Shown in pieces: positions 45,295 through 57,561 of a DNA stretch of 64,000 bases (positions are counted from its first letter, which is position 1; each line of letters starts with the position of its first letter). A program made the position numbers and the translations under genes. The notes under the pieces are model-generated. The model saw nothing but the letters and a program-made list of their open reading frames with translations. It was not told where the DNA came from and did no database searches. This DNA comes from Mactra quadrangularis (taxonomy: Eukaryota > Mollusca > Bivalvia > Venerida > Mactridae), in contig CM046293.1 in assembly GCA_025267735.1 (NCBI GenBank), positions 9,262,560-9,326,559 of the forward strand. Direction: 5' to 3'.

Positions 45295-46510
45295 ATACCG
45301 AACAACATAATTCGGAAATTGTTAACAATTCAATAACAATTCAATCGTTTAACTTTATCTGTTTTATTTGCATCTGCATTTGATGAAATTTTTACACCGT
45401 TAAGTTTGTTGTTTCGTAAAAAGGCAAGCGTCTTCCCTAGGGAGGTCACTCTAATTGAATGGATAAAATATGGTATCCGGGTATTAGCAAACTCCAACGC
45501 AGTAGTCTCCGATAGGTAATGTCAAGCGGGCCGCTAGGTGATGTACAGAGGGTGAAATTACAGATTGTCACACAGTGACGTCACATTAGGCTATATGGTA
45601 TACAAATCACGTGAGGTATAGTAATACAGACGGCTGTTTATCTGCATCTTCAATAACGTTGTTTGAGAAATAATACAGAACCATATAATGTGAAATGTTA
45701 CTATCAGACTGAAAAAAATATTAATTACAAAATCTTAAACTGTATGACTTTATTATTCGCGTGCATTATTATCTTTAATTGTTTTCGGTGCGATATATAT
45801 TTTTTTTCGTGCTGACATGCCATTAAACCCAACATCACTCCATGCTCACAGTCTTCACGAAAAACTCTGGTCAGAACTGGACATTCGGTTCAGCAAAATG
45901 TATATTTTACTGGATCAAATGAAAGTTTACTGGACCAAAGAATGGCAATATATTAAAATATGCAGTTCATTTTAATAATTTAGCATATTATATAATAAAA
46001 TTATATAAAAAATATAACTCTAAATCACGGTTTGTATTGAATATGGAAAATTTAAGCTGTTAAAAATTGGTGGACCGTCGGGCCACTAACATTGTAAAGT
46101 CGCTGGACCGACGGCGGTTTTGGTGGACTCGGTCAACGGTCCATCGGCTTAATTCGATGACTTTTCTCAAAATTTGGAGAACTATTGACCCAGTGATTTA
46201 TTTATGCCTAGATTAAACCAAAACAAATCGTAGTTCATTGTATTGATAATCAAAACTTTTTATAACACCTCAACCTGTTCATTGTCAATCATATAATAAA
46301 CTACAATTTGAAGAATTTGTCTGGCAATTTGTAACAGAAGTCATCAAGATGAGGTATTTTATTTCAACGAAGGTGATTTATTATCATTCCAAACTTCATC
46401 AATCAAAATCAGAATCTTCCTAACAAGAATGCAGTCCGTATAAACCTTGAGTTATCTGGTAAAACAAACAGACGCGGTTCTTTATTGTTGTTAGAGCGTC
46501 TGTGATATAA
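45295..46510. other. Unassigned; CRE-like and GGACCG-rich patches
   Basis: CACACAGTGACGTCACATTA at about 45,570 and ATCACGTGAGG at about 45,607 are regulatory-like words without other support. Bases 46,070-46,145 repeat 'tggaccg(a/t)cgg'. No gene was seen. Confidence 0.35.
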
Positions 46511-46800
46511 CCGCCCGGGTAGCTCAGTTGGTCGCACGCTAGTCTACTGATCGAGAGGTGGTTTGTTTGATTCCAGGGCTGGGCATACTTTCATGGGGCT
46601 TGATCATGAAAATATTTTTCGGTCATTCTCCCTCCTACTACTGATTCTAAATTATGTAGGTCAGTAGTCAATCACTGAGTATGTGCTTAGTAGTTGGTTT
46701 ACAGCTAAATCAAGAGATTTAGCCTCTACAGGAACATAAAGTTGGTTGACTGCCGTAATATGACCTATACAATGTGTTGCTACGGTGTTAAACCCATAAG
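46511..46800 (+). mobile_element. Type-3 SINE, nearly full length
   Basis: Head ACCGCCCGGGTAGCTCAGTT, a box B region TTTGATTCCAGGGC, the body with small deletions, and tail 'tgttgctacggtgttaaacc'. Confidence 0.9.
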
Positions 46801-48060
46801 AGTCTGTGGTTGATTTGTTTTTGGTTTATTAGAATTTAGTTATTTCTGCATTTCTTTAATATAAACGCGACAAACATTATAATGTTAATTCACTTGTAGA
46901 ACTTTTTCAATCAGTAGCATCGAATACGATACTTAAAAATCTGAAAGAAATAAGTATTTTTCTTTCATGCTTAACGATGAAACGTCGTGTTATTCGCTGA
47001 AAATAGGCCACTCGTGGAAATATGTGTTCGGAGCTCACTCGATGAAATAAAAATCAAACCAAATGGCCCACGGTACATAACGTAGCATAGTGGAGTAATT
47101 TATTGTGGGACAACCGGCGATGAACATAAATGCAATCGTTCTAAGCAATGACAAAAACCAGATGTTTATTTAGTGTGTATGTCTGTACATACACTTACTA
47201 AATTTGATTATCAAACTTTCGTGTGAAAGCATTTAGGGTAATTTATTTTTATTATGAGAGTTTTACTAATGGAAATGGCAACATTCAGCATCGCTTAGAT
47301 AAATCAACTTAATGCTGTTAAACTAGTATATTTTGGAGCGAAAATTACTTGCACTTGTTAGACCTTATTTAAAAAGTTATCAAACATTATCAAAAGTAAC
47401 ACAGTGTTTTGGACTGCTAAGGTAAATAGACATTTACCTGTTTCAAACACCTCTAATGAACAAGATTTTTTAAATGAATGCAAATATTGCTTAAGTATTG
47501 CTTTTTAAAGTGAAAGTAGATCGAAATTGAAAGTAGAATTTGGTCGTCAATACTTGAAACAGTTGTTTTGATCATAGTGTGGTTAAGATAAAGTATGGTT
47601 ATAGAAAAACTGCTCCAATATTCACAGTTACTTGTTAAGCTCTAAAACAAATGTGGATCAGGTATTTTGAACATAAGCGTATAAATAAATATAGCGTGCT
47701 CTTATAAAAGTATCCCTTTTTTAAGAAAAAGGACGCTTGGTTAAACTTAAAGCAAAATGGTTTGAACTGTTCATTGTGTCTATAATACATGTTATATTTT
47801 GATATCTTTGTGGTTATAAAACAATTTCAAGTCTACTGTTAATGAATATATCTTCATACAGTTATTAATTCAAGTAAGCTTTAGTTGTATTTATCTACGT
47901 TTTATGTTTTTAGGCGCAGCTATCTAAGCCAACGTTTGAACTATATTTTAACCAATACAATTTGCTCTACCATACATGTTTGTCCAGTGAAATTATCTTT
48001 TCGGTTTTGATAAATAAATAAAATATATGATTGGTTGTCTCGAAATAAAGTTAAATTTAC
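46801..48060. other. Unassigned AT-rich stretch
   Basis: No feature could be supported. Confidence 0.45.
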
Positions 48061-48061
48061 G

Positions 48062-48300
48062 GTCCCAAATTTTCATAATGCGGCCGAGATGTAATGATTA
48101 GCGGAACCAATTTTCAATATGTTGTCCCGATAAAAAGCTTAGTATATGGTTCAAAATTTTCAATTTGTGGTCACAAAAATGTTCAGATTATGGTCTCAAA
48201 TATTTAATATGCGGGTCCAGAAAATTTAGTATACGGTTCCAAATATTCAATATGCAGGCCATGATAAAAACGTTTAGTATACGGTTCCATATCTTGATAT
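48062..48300 (+). repeat. Degenerate tandem repeat with TTTAGTATACGGTTCCAAAT units
   Basis: Diverged units of about 45-50 bp share 'tttagtata-ggttccaaa-attcaatatg-gg'. The style resembles the minisatellite at 19,165 but the sequence is different. Confidence 0.65.
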
Positions 48301-48485
48301 ATTATAGTTTGATAAACAGGAACATTTTGTTAAATATAGCTTTTATAGTAGTTTGAAGTCATATGTATCAATTTAGGCAGATGAAGTAATATTTTCTGAC
48401 TAATATTTATACTGTCAAGCCTGGCATTAACACTTCAGTGTTTTAAACTCAATATTTTGTGATACCATTATCTGTTCTGTGAATA

Positions 48486-48600
48486 ATAAAAATAATAATA
48501 ATAATAATGATAATAATAATAATGATAGTTCATTTGTAATAATAAAGACTTTATTTAACGAGGCTACACATTTGGATAAATCTAATCTTCCATGTGGTTT
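48486..48600 (+). repeat. (AAT)n microsatellite plus a short conserved flank
   Basis: An (AAT)n run is followed by 'cgaggctacacatttggata' and 'tccatgtgg'. The same order recurs at 55,512-55,610, so the run is probably the end of a small dispersed repeat. Confidence 0.7.
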
Positions 48601-48607
48601 TGATGGT

Positions 48608-48989
48608 TAGGGATGAGACGATACGGTCATCACACGATACGATACGTATCGATACGAAAGGATGCATATAATCATTTACGATACGATACGATACGGGTAG
48701 TTATTGTTAAGTTACAAACATTCACATTCTTTTATTTATGATCAAGGTTTGTCCAAGGGTTGATTTGTCTCTACCTGCGGTTTAAGTTGTCTTAACTTTG
48801 GGTTGAGATGAACTGTACTCGTTTTACAAACAGCCACAAAGGTCATTCTACGAATACAACAAATCTGTCGAATATTGAATACAGTGATTTTCCCTTAATA
48901 CGAATGTAAGGGTCGTATCGCGATATATCGTGCTCGTGGCCCGACATATCCATATTGTATCGATAAATCGCTATATCGTCTCGTCGCTA
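48608..48989. mobile_element. hAT-like non-autonomous element
   Basis: The ends TAGGGATGAGACGATACGG and the reverse complement of CTATATCGTCTCGTCGCTA pair. Flanking 8-mers TTGATGGT and ATTATGGT agree at six of eight positions, consistent with an old 8-bp target duplication. The interior is full of ATCGATACG palindromes. Partial relatives are at 25,840 and 60,465. Confidence 0.75.
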
Positions 48990-49249
48990 ATTATGGTATA
49001 TCATGAAATAAAGATAAACATGCTTAATGATTTTCTTTTTTATCTCTAGAAACCCATGTTAAAAAATATTGATTGATGTGAAAATTAATTAAATGTACAA
49101 ATCGGATTAGGGCTTTGCATTTATGACTCCCTCACGCTATTTGGTTCATACGGTACCCCCCCCCAAAAGTTTCTTCACAGTACAGTAAACTGAATTGCTA
49201 CACATTCTAAGTTCAAATTTTAGTACGGATTATATAATTGTTTATTTTT

Positions 49250-49560
49250 TTCATTTTTATGCAATGGAGACAACAAATGTTTTGGAACATTTCAATTTTT
49301 TCAGCTGCAGCAAAAGTTATCTATCAGTCTTCAAAACTATGTTCAATGTATCACAATGCCAATATCAAGTTTGAGATACATGTATTTCTTTTATTTCATT
49401 TTCAAAAGGCATATGTACTAATTAATAAAAGCAAAATGAAAATCATTTATCAATAAACTCATTCTACAACTTTCTGAAACTCCATTTATTACAATGTAAA
49501 TTGTGAACGTGTGAAGGAAGTTATGGAGGGCAGTGTATGTTTTAATGACATTAAAACACA
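49250..49560 (+). repeat. Diverged third copy (C) of the receptor-flank sequence
   Basis: 'ttcatttttatgcaatggag', 'gcagcaaaagttatctatca', 'aatatcaagtttgagatac' and 'gttatggagggcagtgtatg' match 24,895-25,500 in order. The GPCR exon itself is absent to the left, where the hAT-like element and unrelated sequence lie. Confidence 0.65.
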
Positions 49561-49917
49561 GGAAATTGCGGTTTTATAGAAATTATTCGGTCTCAAAAAC
49601 AACTACGAGCTTAGTTTATGAGGCGTCGTTAATAGAGTCTACTGTCAAGTGAACTACCTCGTCTGTAAAATGAGAACAAAATACAGACACGTTGATCGTT
49701 GATGAACATATCAAGCGTGTCAGTCTTATCTAATAGAATGTTCATACATGAAAAAAACATCGTGATTTAAGATCTAAAGGCGAAATAAGAGACACTCACA
49801 TATATTTGTTTTATCAATCTTAATTTTACACCGTGTATTAACACTTTTATTTTTTATTTTATAGTATTTTTATAGTATATTTTATATTATATTTTATATT
49901 ATATTTTATAGATTTTG
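49561..49917. other. Unassigned; ends in a TTTTATATTATA tandem run
   Basis: Bases 49,853-49,912 are AT-only tandem repeats. Nothing else was seen. Confidence 0.5.
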
Positions 49918-50056
49918 TAGAGCTGTCATTGATTGCCTCGAAAAGTATCGACGATATTGTAGGTTTCATTATCGATATTTCAAAATGTATATCGTTTATT
50001 GACCAGACAAAAATTTAGACAATACAGCGATATCGTTCGAATCGATGACAGCTCTA
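49918..50056. mobile_element. hAT-like MITE (139 bp)
   Basis: TAGAGCTGTCATTGATTG at the left and AATCGATGACAGCTCTA at the right are inverted. Flanking 8-mers AGATTTTG and AGAATTTA agree at six of eight. The interior repeats TATCGATAT-like words. Confidence 0.75.
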
Positions 50057-50776
50057 AGAATTTATTGGCAATTTTCTCAACCTCGTCCTGGCTAACTGAA
50101 TATATACAATCTGTCAGATCTAAGGAAAGTAGACAATTGTATGAATAATAAATACAATGACTAGTAAAATCATAATCCTCCAAACTTGAAATTGTTGCAA
50201 TTCCATTAATTGTACTGTAAAGGAATTTATGGAGAGCAGAATACTTAATCTATCAGTCAATTGAGATATTCAATTGCACTTAACAACACAGTTCATGTTA
50301 CAAAAGTCTTAAATCTCTCTTTTCAAAATTGTGCATGAAGTAATGATTATTAATTGAGTTGACTTGAACAGTTGGAACACTATATTGGGAGATATGTTTA
50401 AAGGTACAGAGTATTTGCAAATTGATGCATTAAACTTTAGTAACTACACTACAGCTGTCAGATTTGATTTATGTTATTGGTGTTTAAAATGTGTTTTTGT
50501 CTTGGGAATACTTCTACAGCCTGCAATAATTCCATTTATTAGTACAAACCCTCATACTTCAACATTATTTAACTCTGCAAAATCAACTGATGGACTACAC
50601 TTTACTTTGTCAGTGGCCTGCATAACATAGTTCTATATGTAATTAAATAAATTAGTTGAATTTATAGACCCTGTTTGCTTCCAAGGGCAATCTTATTGGC
50701 TCGAGACCGAATGCCAAGGGCTAATATGACTGTCCCAAGAAAAAATAACTGGGCCTATATCAAATCACACGGTGCT
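50057..50776. other. Unassigned; terminus motif and one short open frame
   Basis: Bases 50,200-50,245 match the Tc1/mariner-like end. A plus-strand 88-codon frame (50,364-50,630) has a hydrophobic stretch (CVFVLGILLQPAIIPFI) but no splice or homology support. Confidence 0.35.
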
Positions 50777-50848
50777 CGTATTATCAAGGGTCTTACGACT
50801 AACTTCTATAATGTATAACTAAATTATCGTAAGACGTTTGATAATATG
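50777..50848. mobile_element. Short MITE (ATTATCAAACGTCTTACGA), copy 3
   Basis: CGTATTATCAAGGGTCTTAC and ATCGTAAGACGTTTGATAAT are inverted ends. Confidence 0.75.
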
Positions 50849-51387
50849 CTCTCTTAGAGATTAAATTCGAGCCCTGGAATTTAAAACATTTCTAAAACAC
50901 TGGCGCCACCTTAAATGTGGTTCACTAGATGCGCAAGTTGAAAATTGAAAAACATAAAAAACCAAATGCCAGTGCCAGGAACTTAAATTTATACAATACA
51001 AACATAGTGTTATTTCACGTAGAGAACTTTTTTTCAATCAGTACAATCATATGTGATACTTAACTATCTGAACGAAATAAATATCTATCACACAATGTAG
51101 GACTTTTTGTAACGCGTTTTTTCTATAATTTGTCACCTTTGATTGTTTTCGATGCGGTGTAACGTTTCTGACTTGAAATGCCGTCAAAACCAACTAAACG
51201 AACTAATGATTAAATGGTTTCTAGACACGCAACGTTACGTATCGCATATTTTTTTTCCTTTTTCATTTTCTCTCCTTTTTTTTTTAAAACACTTCCATTG
51301 AATCTTGAAAGAAGCGTTTATTCAGTTAAAGCCTCTATATAAAGATACATGTATATTCATCAAGAATAAACTTAAAACTCGTTTTTT
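50849..51387. other. Unassigned stretch
   Basis: There is a T-rich run at 51,250-51,290. No feature could be supported. Confidence 0.45.
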
Positions 51388-51425
51388 AAGCCGCCCGGCT
51401 AACTCAGTTAGTAGAACGCAAACAT
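51388..51425 (+). mobile_element. Type-3 SINE head fragment
   Basis: GCCGCCCGGCTAACTCAGTT then AGTAGAACGCA. The similarity stops after about 38 bases. Confidence 0.6.
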
Positions 51426-51839
51426 CACAGTGCCAGGTGTTAAAATCGTTATTGGATGAATTGAATAATGGTCTTTTAGGTTTGTTCTTCAAGAATGCAA
51501 TTTCACAATTTATTATATCCACTTACAATTTTAGTTAACGATTTTGAAATGATGATATAACACTTTTTGCCAATTAAACTCACGTGGAGATCTTCTAACT
51601 TGCAATGTTATAAGACAACGCGTAAGAAACATGGAATCTTACATTTAATTCCGTTTTAATCTGATTAAATCCGATCTAAAAATTTTCGCTCGCCTACTCG
51701 CTAATTTAGATCTGACCTTTTTCAAACGAGTGAACGTGACCTTTTCTCATCATAATATTAATGACGAAATTGTTATGATACGTAACCTGTTTACATCGGC
51801 TACGTCACGCAATTTGAAATAAGCCGTCCAATCGCAGAC

Positions 51840-52080
51840 TGTGAATGATACCACTGTTAAATTAGCTTGCAAACCTTGGTCTAAAAATAGAAATTACGAA
51901 ATCAATATGTTATTTATAGTGTTTCGTCTAGATGGATGTTACGCATTGAATAGTCGACATAAAGGTCATCTCGACGTGACCCTCAGTTGAGATAGTAGAG
52001 ATCCTGTACGACAATGCTTTACAGGATGTCTATTTACAGATATTGATTCCGTTTTTTCCGTCAGTTTTTTACGATATTGT
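51840..52080 (+). repeat. Diverged third copy (C), second part
   Basis: 'aaattagcttgcaaa', 'tttcgtctagatg', 'ttacgcattga-tag-tcga', 'aaaggtcatct' and a stem-loop at 51,997-52,031 match 26,740-26,960 in order. Divergence from A and B is much greater than between A and B. Confidence 0.7.
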
Positions 52081-52289
52081 TACTTGAATTCTAAAATTGG
52101 GTCTTGACACAAACTTGTTACCAATAATTTGTTAAAATATCCTGGATGGATAGCATCGTTATTTATTTGATGTACATGTATTTTGTTAAGATGATCTTCT
52201 GGTCAGGCAAATTTTGTGAGTTATGCTTTCATATCTGCAATTGTAAGATATGGTACCTAAATCACCACGGCTGCGATACAGAGACTTGG

Positions 52290-52440
52290 CATTATGCCAT
52301 AATTTGATTGACAACTCCAATCAACCAATCAACAATCAGAATTTAGTCATGTGACACTTGTCAGTACGATGCTGCTGAATATAGCCGCCATTTTGTTCAA
52401 CATGTCTTTAGGGCGGGCATTGATTGTAAATTGTGTTTGA
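52290..52440 (+). promoter_or_regulatory. Promoter-like block with CCAAT and YY1 motifs
   Basis: Repeated CCAATCA words (52,316-52,332) lie about 55 bases before GCCGCCATTTTG (52,385), followed by ACATGTCTTTAGGGCGGGC. The ATG there opens only 12 codons. The motif set resembles animal core promoters. No exon was confirmed. Confidence 0.3.
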
Positions 52441-53847
52441 AAATAAAACAAATCGTTAACTTGTGGCCACATGGTCTGTAATTTTATACGGATTCGATAT
52501 ATTCTGAAAGGATGAACGGTGTCTCTCTATACCGTTTTCTAGGGAGAAATCTTTTGAGTGAATGCAAATATTTGCATAAAAAGATCTGATGGTCGTACAT
52601 GACAAGGAGTAACATTTTATGTATAGTTCTTAGAAAATAACATTACGTGTTTGTGTAAACATTAAAATAAACTAATCCGTTTTAAAGGTACAGTAGTATT
52701 AAAAATAAAAGTTAATTTCAACAACATTAGGCCTAAACTAAAAACATACTATGTTTGCATTTTACCGACCCTAAATGTTTGGGTTGGGTCGGTAGGTAGT
52801 TAAACAATTTTTTTTCAAGAATAACCCCTCAATTAGGTAGGTCCGGCAAAACAACTACCCTTTAAAATGTTAACAATCTCTTATCAAACTCTTGTAATAG
52901 TAAAAAAAAATTAACAGAACAGCCTTTCTTGAACAATATCTACTGGGATGGACTACAAAAAGTTGCTGTTTAGAGGTTGTTGCTCTGCAGAGGTTGAAGT
53001 CAATTAAAATAATGCCTAATGGAAATACAAAAAGCTGTTGTTGTGCAGAGGATTTGTTCTGTAGTCACACATGATTAGTTGTCATTATTTAGAGAAAGAC
53101 AGATATAATTCATTTTGTGTTGTTGCCTTTCTAGTAGTAGTCTTAGAAGAGAAATGGCGAAAAACATTTTGTGTCTCATTAGTTGCTGTTTTAGATCAAG
53201 TGACTGTTGTACAAGACGATTGCCATTTGTTGTTCTGTTCAGTCAATTCTGCAACATTTGTTTCTTCTGTAATAAATCTCGCCTTAGACAGTTATTTTAT
53301 CTTTTTGTTCGAAATTATCTTGAAGTTTCACATGTAACTTTCTCCAGTAATAGTTCTTAGTGTTCAGCTTTTGAAAACAAGGCAAATATCCTTAGATTGG
53401 AATCAAGTCAAAATTACCGTTCAAGTTTACAATTCTAATCCGACTGCATGAATTTATTTCAATTGCTATATTGTTTGAATTCATTGTCATTTATTAAAAT
53501 TTTGTTCAATTGTTCAAATGTTTATCGTCCAAAAGATTAAAAAGAAAAAAATATCCGAGATTAAAACCATAATATTCTTTAAAAAAGGATGTTAAGATAT
53601 TGTATCGGAAGAAAGATAACTTTATTTAACATTGTGCCGTTTACATTTTAGCCTGGAATAACGCTCATACACTTAGATCACACGCAATTTTATACTTTGT
53701 TACAACGAAAAATGCGTATTTTTAAAGCAAAGATATAATTGTTTTTTTCTATAGCAAAGATAAAATCCCAGCGCTGATTTATAGAGCTTTGGATGATATC
53801 TTCTTTACTGAAACACATTGTTATAATAATGGTTTTTAAAAACTTAT
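52441..53847. other. Unassigned stretch
   Basis: Two overlapping plus-strand frames at 53.07-53.36 kb are open for 80-88 codons without splice or domain support. Nothing else was seen. Confidence 0.4.
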
Positions 53848-54252
53848 AAATGTACTCTGCCCTCCAAATATTCCTGCACACATTCACACTTTACATTGTA
53901 CTACATGGATTTTCAGCAAGTTGTATAGTGCGGATATGAAATTGGTTGTTTTTTTGTGTGGTTTTTTTTGTGGAAAACTATCATTTTTAATATATTTAGT
54001 ATGGTTGGAAATGAAAAATGAAAACACGTTTCATGAATGCATCACAATTAATAGGTTCAGCATGTGATACTCTGAAGCCTTCAAAAATTATGATTAGTGG
54101 TATTCTTTATAAAACATATTTTAGTAGCATCAACTTTAAATTGAAGCATAACAAAACATTAAAGCAAAATTATCAGGTACCAAATTTATGTTAAAATTTA
54201 TGAGGTATACAAAGTGAAAATGTCTCCAAACTTTTGGTGGGTAGTTTATATC
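53848..54252. mobile_element. Possible Tc1/mariner-like non-autonomous element
   Basis: TGTACTCTGCCCTCCAAATA at the left and CAAACTTTTGGTGGGTAGTT at the right are inverted variants of the terminus motif. The pairing is inferred. Confidence 0.4.
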
Positions 54253-55511
54253 TAAACTGTGATACTTGCTAGATATAGTCAGTTTGTATATAATATGATA
54301 CAATCAAATAATGGACCTGGAAAATTGTTTTTTTCTTAATCGTCCCGTTTGGATAAATGATACAATCATCTCCAATATATATTTTACAAATACACGTACT
54401 TAGTAAATAGACTCATTAATACGAGTACATGATAGATAAAGTCTATAGGTCATTTTAGCTTTAATGTCATACTAACAAAAGACGAGTCTAATTATCAAAC
54501 AACAGGGTAGAATGGATATACAGTAAAGTTCTGCCATTAAGATCAGCAAAATCGATAGTCTTAATAGCGAAACGGTCATATTATAGAGACCCTTTTGTTT
54601 ACAAATTAAGCATTTGGGTCTTAATAATAATTCAACTAGGAATGTCCTATCTCCATTTTTGAAAAAAATGAGATAAACATCCAAAGCGATTTGTATGACA
54701 TTGTTCTATCTTCTAAACATGTTTCTTGACCCTATCATGTCAAGCAGCTCAATCGTACATTATCCTATATTCACACATTTTCTCTGCTCACAACGTAAAC
54801 ATTGCTCTATGTCGAGGACATAGAAAATTGTTCAGGCTGAAAATACGGTTATACGATCATAATGAAAGGTTAGTCATTTGTAAATCAATTGTAATCAATT
54901 TAAGGTACATTTTTGTTTTAGATAGAGCTCGTCGTCAGTGCATTGAAATATTTGCAAAAGCAATCGTGATTAAATGCAAGATATAATTGATCAGAAAAAA
55001 ACTTATTACTTTTGCCAGTTGTGTTACTTAGACTCCAAATATAGAGTAGAGTCGCAACGATTTGATATGATACATCGAAAATCGATTGCAATGGCACCGA
55101 TTTCGATTTCGTTTCGGACCTGCGATTTCCGATTCGGTACCGGCCTCTTGACATGCTTATAAAAGTTATAAAGAAAAAAGCCAAAACACAGTCTCTGTCA
55201 ATAGTTTTATATATACGATAAACTAGCAACAAATAATAGTATGAAAGTTTATTTGATTAATTCTTGTTTTGAAAAAATTGAAAAATTATCAGTTTTAGTT
55301 ACTTTTAATAGTAATAGACTAACTTTCTACATGATCAATCCTGAAAAAAATAAAGGTTAATTGCACTTATAAAAACATGGCTTTTTAGAAAGTGTAAAGG
55401 TAATTTTGGATGGCAAGGTGTATTACCTTTACACTAGCTACACAGCCAACTTTTCATTAGTACAACCAACTTTTATTTCAGATGTATTTACGCTTTTTAG
55501 ACAGCTATAAT
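54253..55511. other. Unassigned; ATCGATT-rich patch at 55,047-55,145
   Basis: AGAGTCGCAACGATTT followed by repeated GATTTCG/ATCGA words resembles one end of a hAT-like MITE, but the second end is not clear. No gene was seen. Confidence 0.35.
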
Positions 55512-55610
55512 AGATTAATAATAATAATGATAATAATAATAATAATGACTTTACTTTAAGAGGCTAAACATTTGGATAAATCCAATTATCCATGTGGGCC
55601 TCTATAAACT
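55512..55610 (+). repeat. (AAT)n microsatellite plus the conserved flank
   Basis: The (AAT)n run is followed by 'gaggctaaacatttggataa' and 'tccatgtggg', as at 48,486. Confidence 0.75.
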
Positions 55611-56289
55611 TAAGATTGAAATATATTATAGAGGGAGTATAATACCGTATACACATGTAATTGTTACATGCATTAAAATAATTGTTTTCTTTTTTAGTTT
55701 TGCAAGTACTGGTAAAACAACACACAAATTATGTATTTAAAACCCGTAAAAGTAATTATGGATGGCATCGTATATACTTCTTCTTACAATTATTTGGACA
55801 ACTTTTCAACTAACTAACAAAATGACGTTTTCGTAAAAATAATTGATGCAATGATATGAAACGTAAAATTACGTAACCATGTTGAATTGGAAGGAAAACC
55901 CGAAATCTTTCTGATTTCAAAATTCATTTTTTTCTGAATGTTCAAACAGAATATTTTCCTGACAACATCTTGTAATTCTGTCAATCTTATAGAAAATTTT
56001 AATCTGAATGTATCACTGGAATAACCATTGCAATAAAACTTCTCACAAAACTTTCTAGTTGATGTTCAAAATGTAAAATCTTTGTAGAAACACCAACAAT
56101 GCATTTGATTTAGCTATGTTTAGTAAATGGCGTTCATAGAAACATTCTCTGGAATTAATGTTAATTAGATGTGCAAGGACATGGTTTGTACAGATGAATA
56201 ATAAAACGCCAGTTTATTAACTGTTGAAAATTTCCAGTGATTTTGCTGGCCTATTTTTATCTAGAAAACTAAGATTTATACATGTAAAA

Positions 56290-56650
56290 TATTAAGTCGT
56301 GTTTGACCTCAACAATATATAGTGATGTTTAACCTCAAATATTTAATGGTTTCTAACCACAAAAAATATCAAATGGTGTTTGGTCTCCAAAAATATAATA
56401 GTTTCTAACCAAGAAATATTTAGTGGTGTTTGACCTAAACAATTTTAGTGACGTCTAACCTCAAACGATATTAAGTTGCGTTTGACCTCAAAATATTTAG
56501 TGGTATTTGACCTCAAAATATTTGGTGGTATTTGACCTCAAAACCATTTAATGGTTTCAACCTTGAAAAAGATTTGGTGGTGTTTGACCTCAATAATCTC
56601 AAATTATATTAAGTGGTATTTGACCTCAAAAATATTTAGTGGTGTTTTGT
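56290..56650 (+). repeat. Degenerate minisatellite, copy B
   Basis: The same GTGGTGTTTGACCTCAAAA units as at 19,165, with an extra unit near 56,520. Confidence 0.88.
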
Positions 56651-56998
56651 GGTGCAACATTTTATCTTTGAAACTACTGAAGTAAATCATTTGAAACTTT
56701 ACATATGTCTACAGTGGACTATTAGGTGTGACAACCGCAGACATGTTTAACTTTAGTAATGAATTTTGTTACATTTAGGAAAGTTATCATCCATTTTGGA
56801 ATTGGATGTTTCTACCCTACGGCACAGGGAACATTAAAATTGTGAAAGTTTATGTCTAGACAGGATTATTATGTGATAAGAAAATAAGTTTCTGATATTA
56901 AAGTCGCAATATGAAGACTTATTTATTAACACCTGACATAAAAACTCGCAAAAATATAACAAACATTGAAGACTCCATAAACAATTTAAACTAGTTTG

Positions 56999-57308
56999 AG
57001 CCGCTCAGTCCCTAGCGAACAAGTCAACTGATCTACGGGTCGTAGGTTCGATTCGCGTTCGGGGCATACTTTCTTGGAGGTTGGTCATGAAATTATTTCT
57101 ACGGCCATTCTCCCTCCTGTCAATGATTTTTAATGATGTTGGGCAGTTGTCAGTCACTGACGAAAGTATGCGCTTAGTAGTTGGTTAACAATCAAATCCT
57201 GGGGTTTAGCCTTTCCAGGAACAGTAAGTAGGTTGACTGACCGCCATTATATGACCTATACAATGTGTTGCTATGTCATTAAAACCAACAAAAACTGACA
57301 AACAAAAC
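56999..57308 (+). mobile_element. Type-3 SINE, copy B
   Basis: Head GAGCCGCTCAGTCCCTAGCG, with part of box A deleted relative to 19,811, and tail 'tgttgctatgtcattaaaacc'. Confidence 0.88.
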
Positions 57309-57511
57309 AAAATTAGTAAAAAATATTCCAGATTATGTTGTCTATACATTTGCTTTAGCTGTATTTACTATGTTCGTGTAATCTAGATGATACAATTCAC
57401 CTATTCAGAACTCAGGCGTTTTTCTACACAAGTATATCTCGGTCATTATAAGGAAGTAGACTAGTTCTAACATGGATTCTGTAGTTAATTCAGAAATCAC
57501 TGATTGTAGAT

Positions 57512-57561
57512 AATTGTGTTGCTACGGCGTTAAACCCAACAAACAAACAAACAAACAAGAT
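57512..57561 (+). mobile_element. Severely 5'-truncated SINE tail private to B
   Basis: Only TGTTGCTACGGCGTTAAACC and (CAAA)n remain. Copy A has the empty site ('gtagattatgttg'). Confidence 0.8.

Noticed and set aside
50364..50630. 88-codon frame with a hydrophobic segment, near receptor-like sequence
   Set aside because: No splice signals, no TM1 GN motif, and the position does not match the receptor exon in the diverged copy C.
53071..53360. Two overlapping plus-strand frames of 80-88 codons
   Set aside because: Both are equally open and lack domain-like features, so chance is likely.
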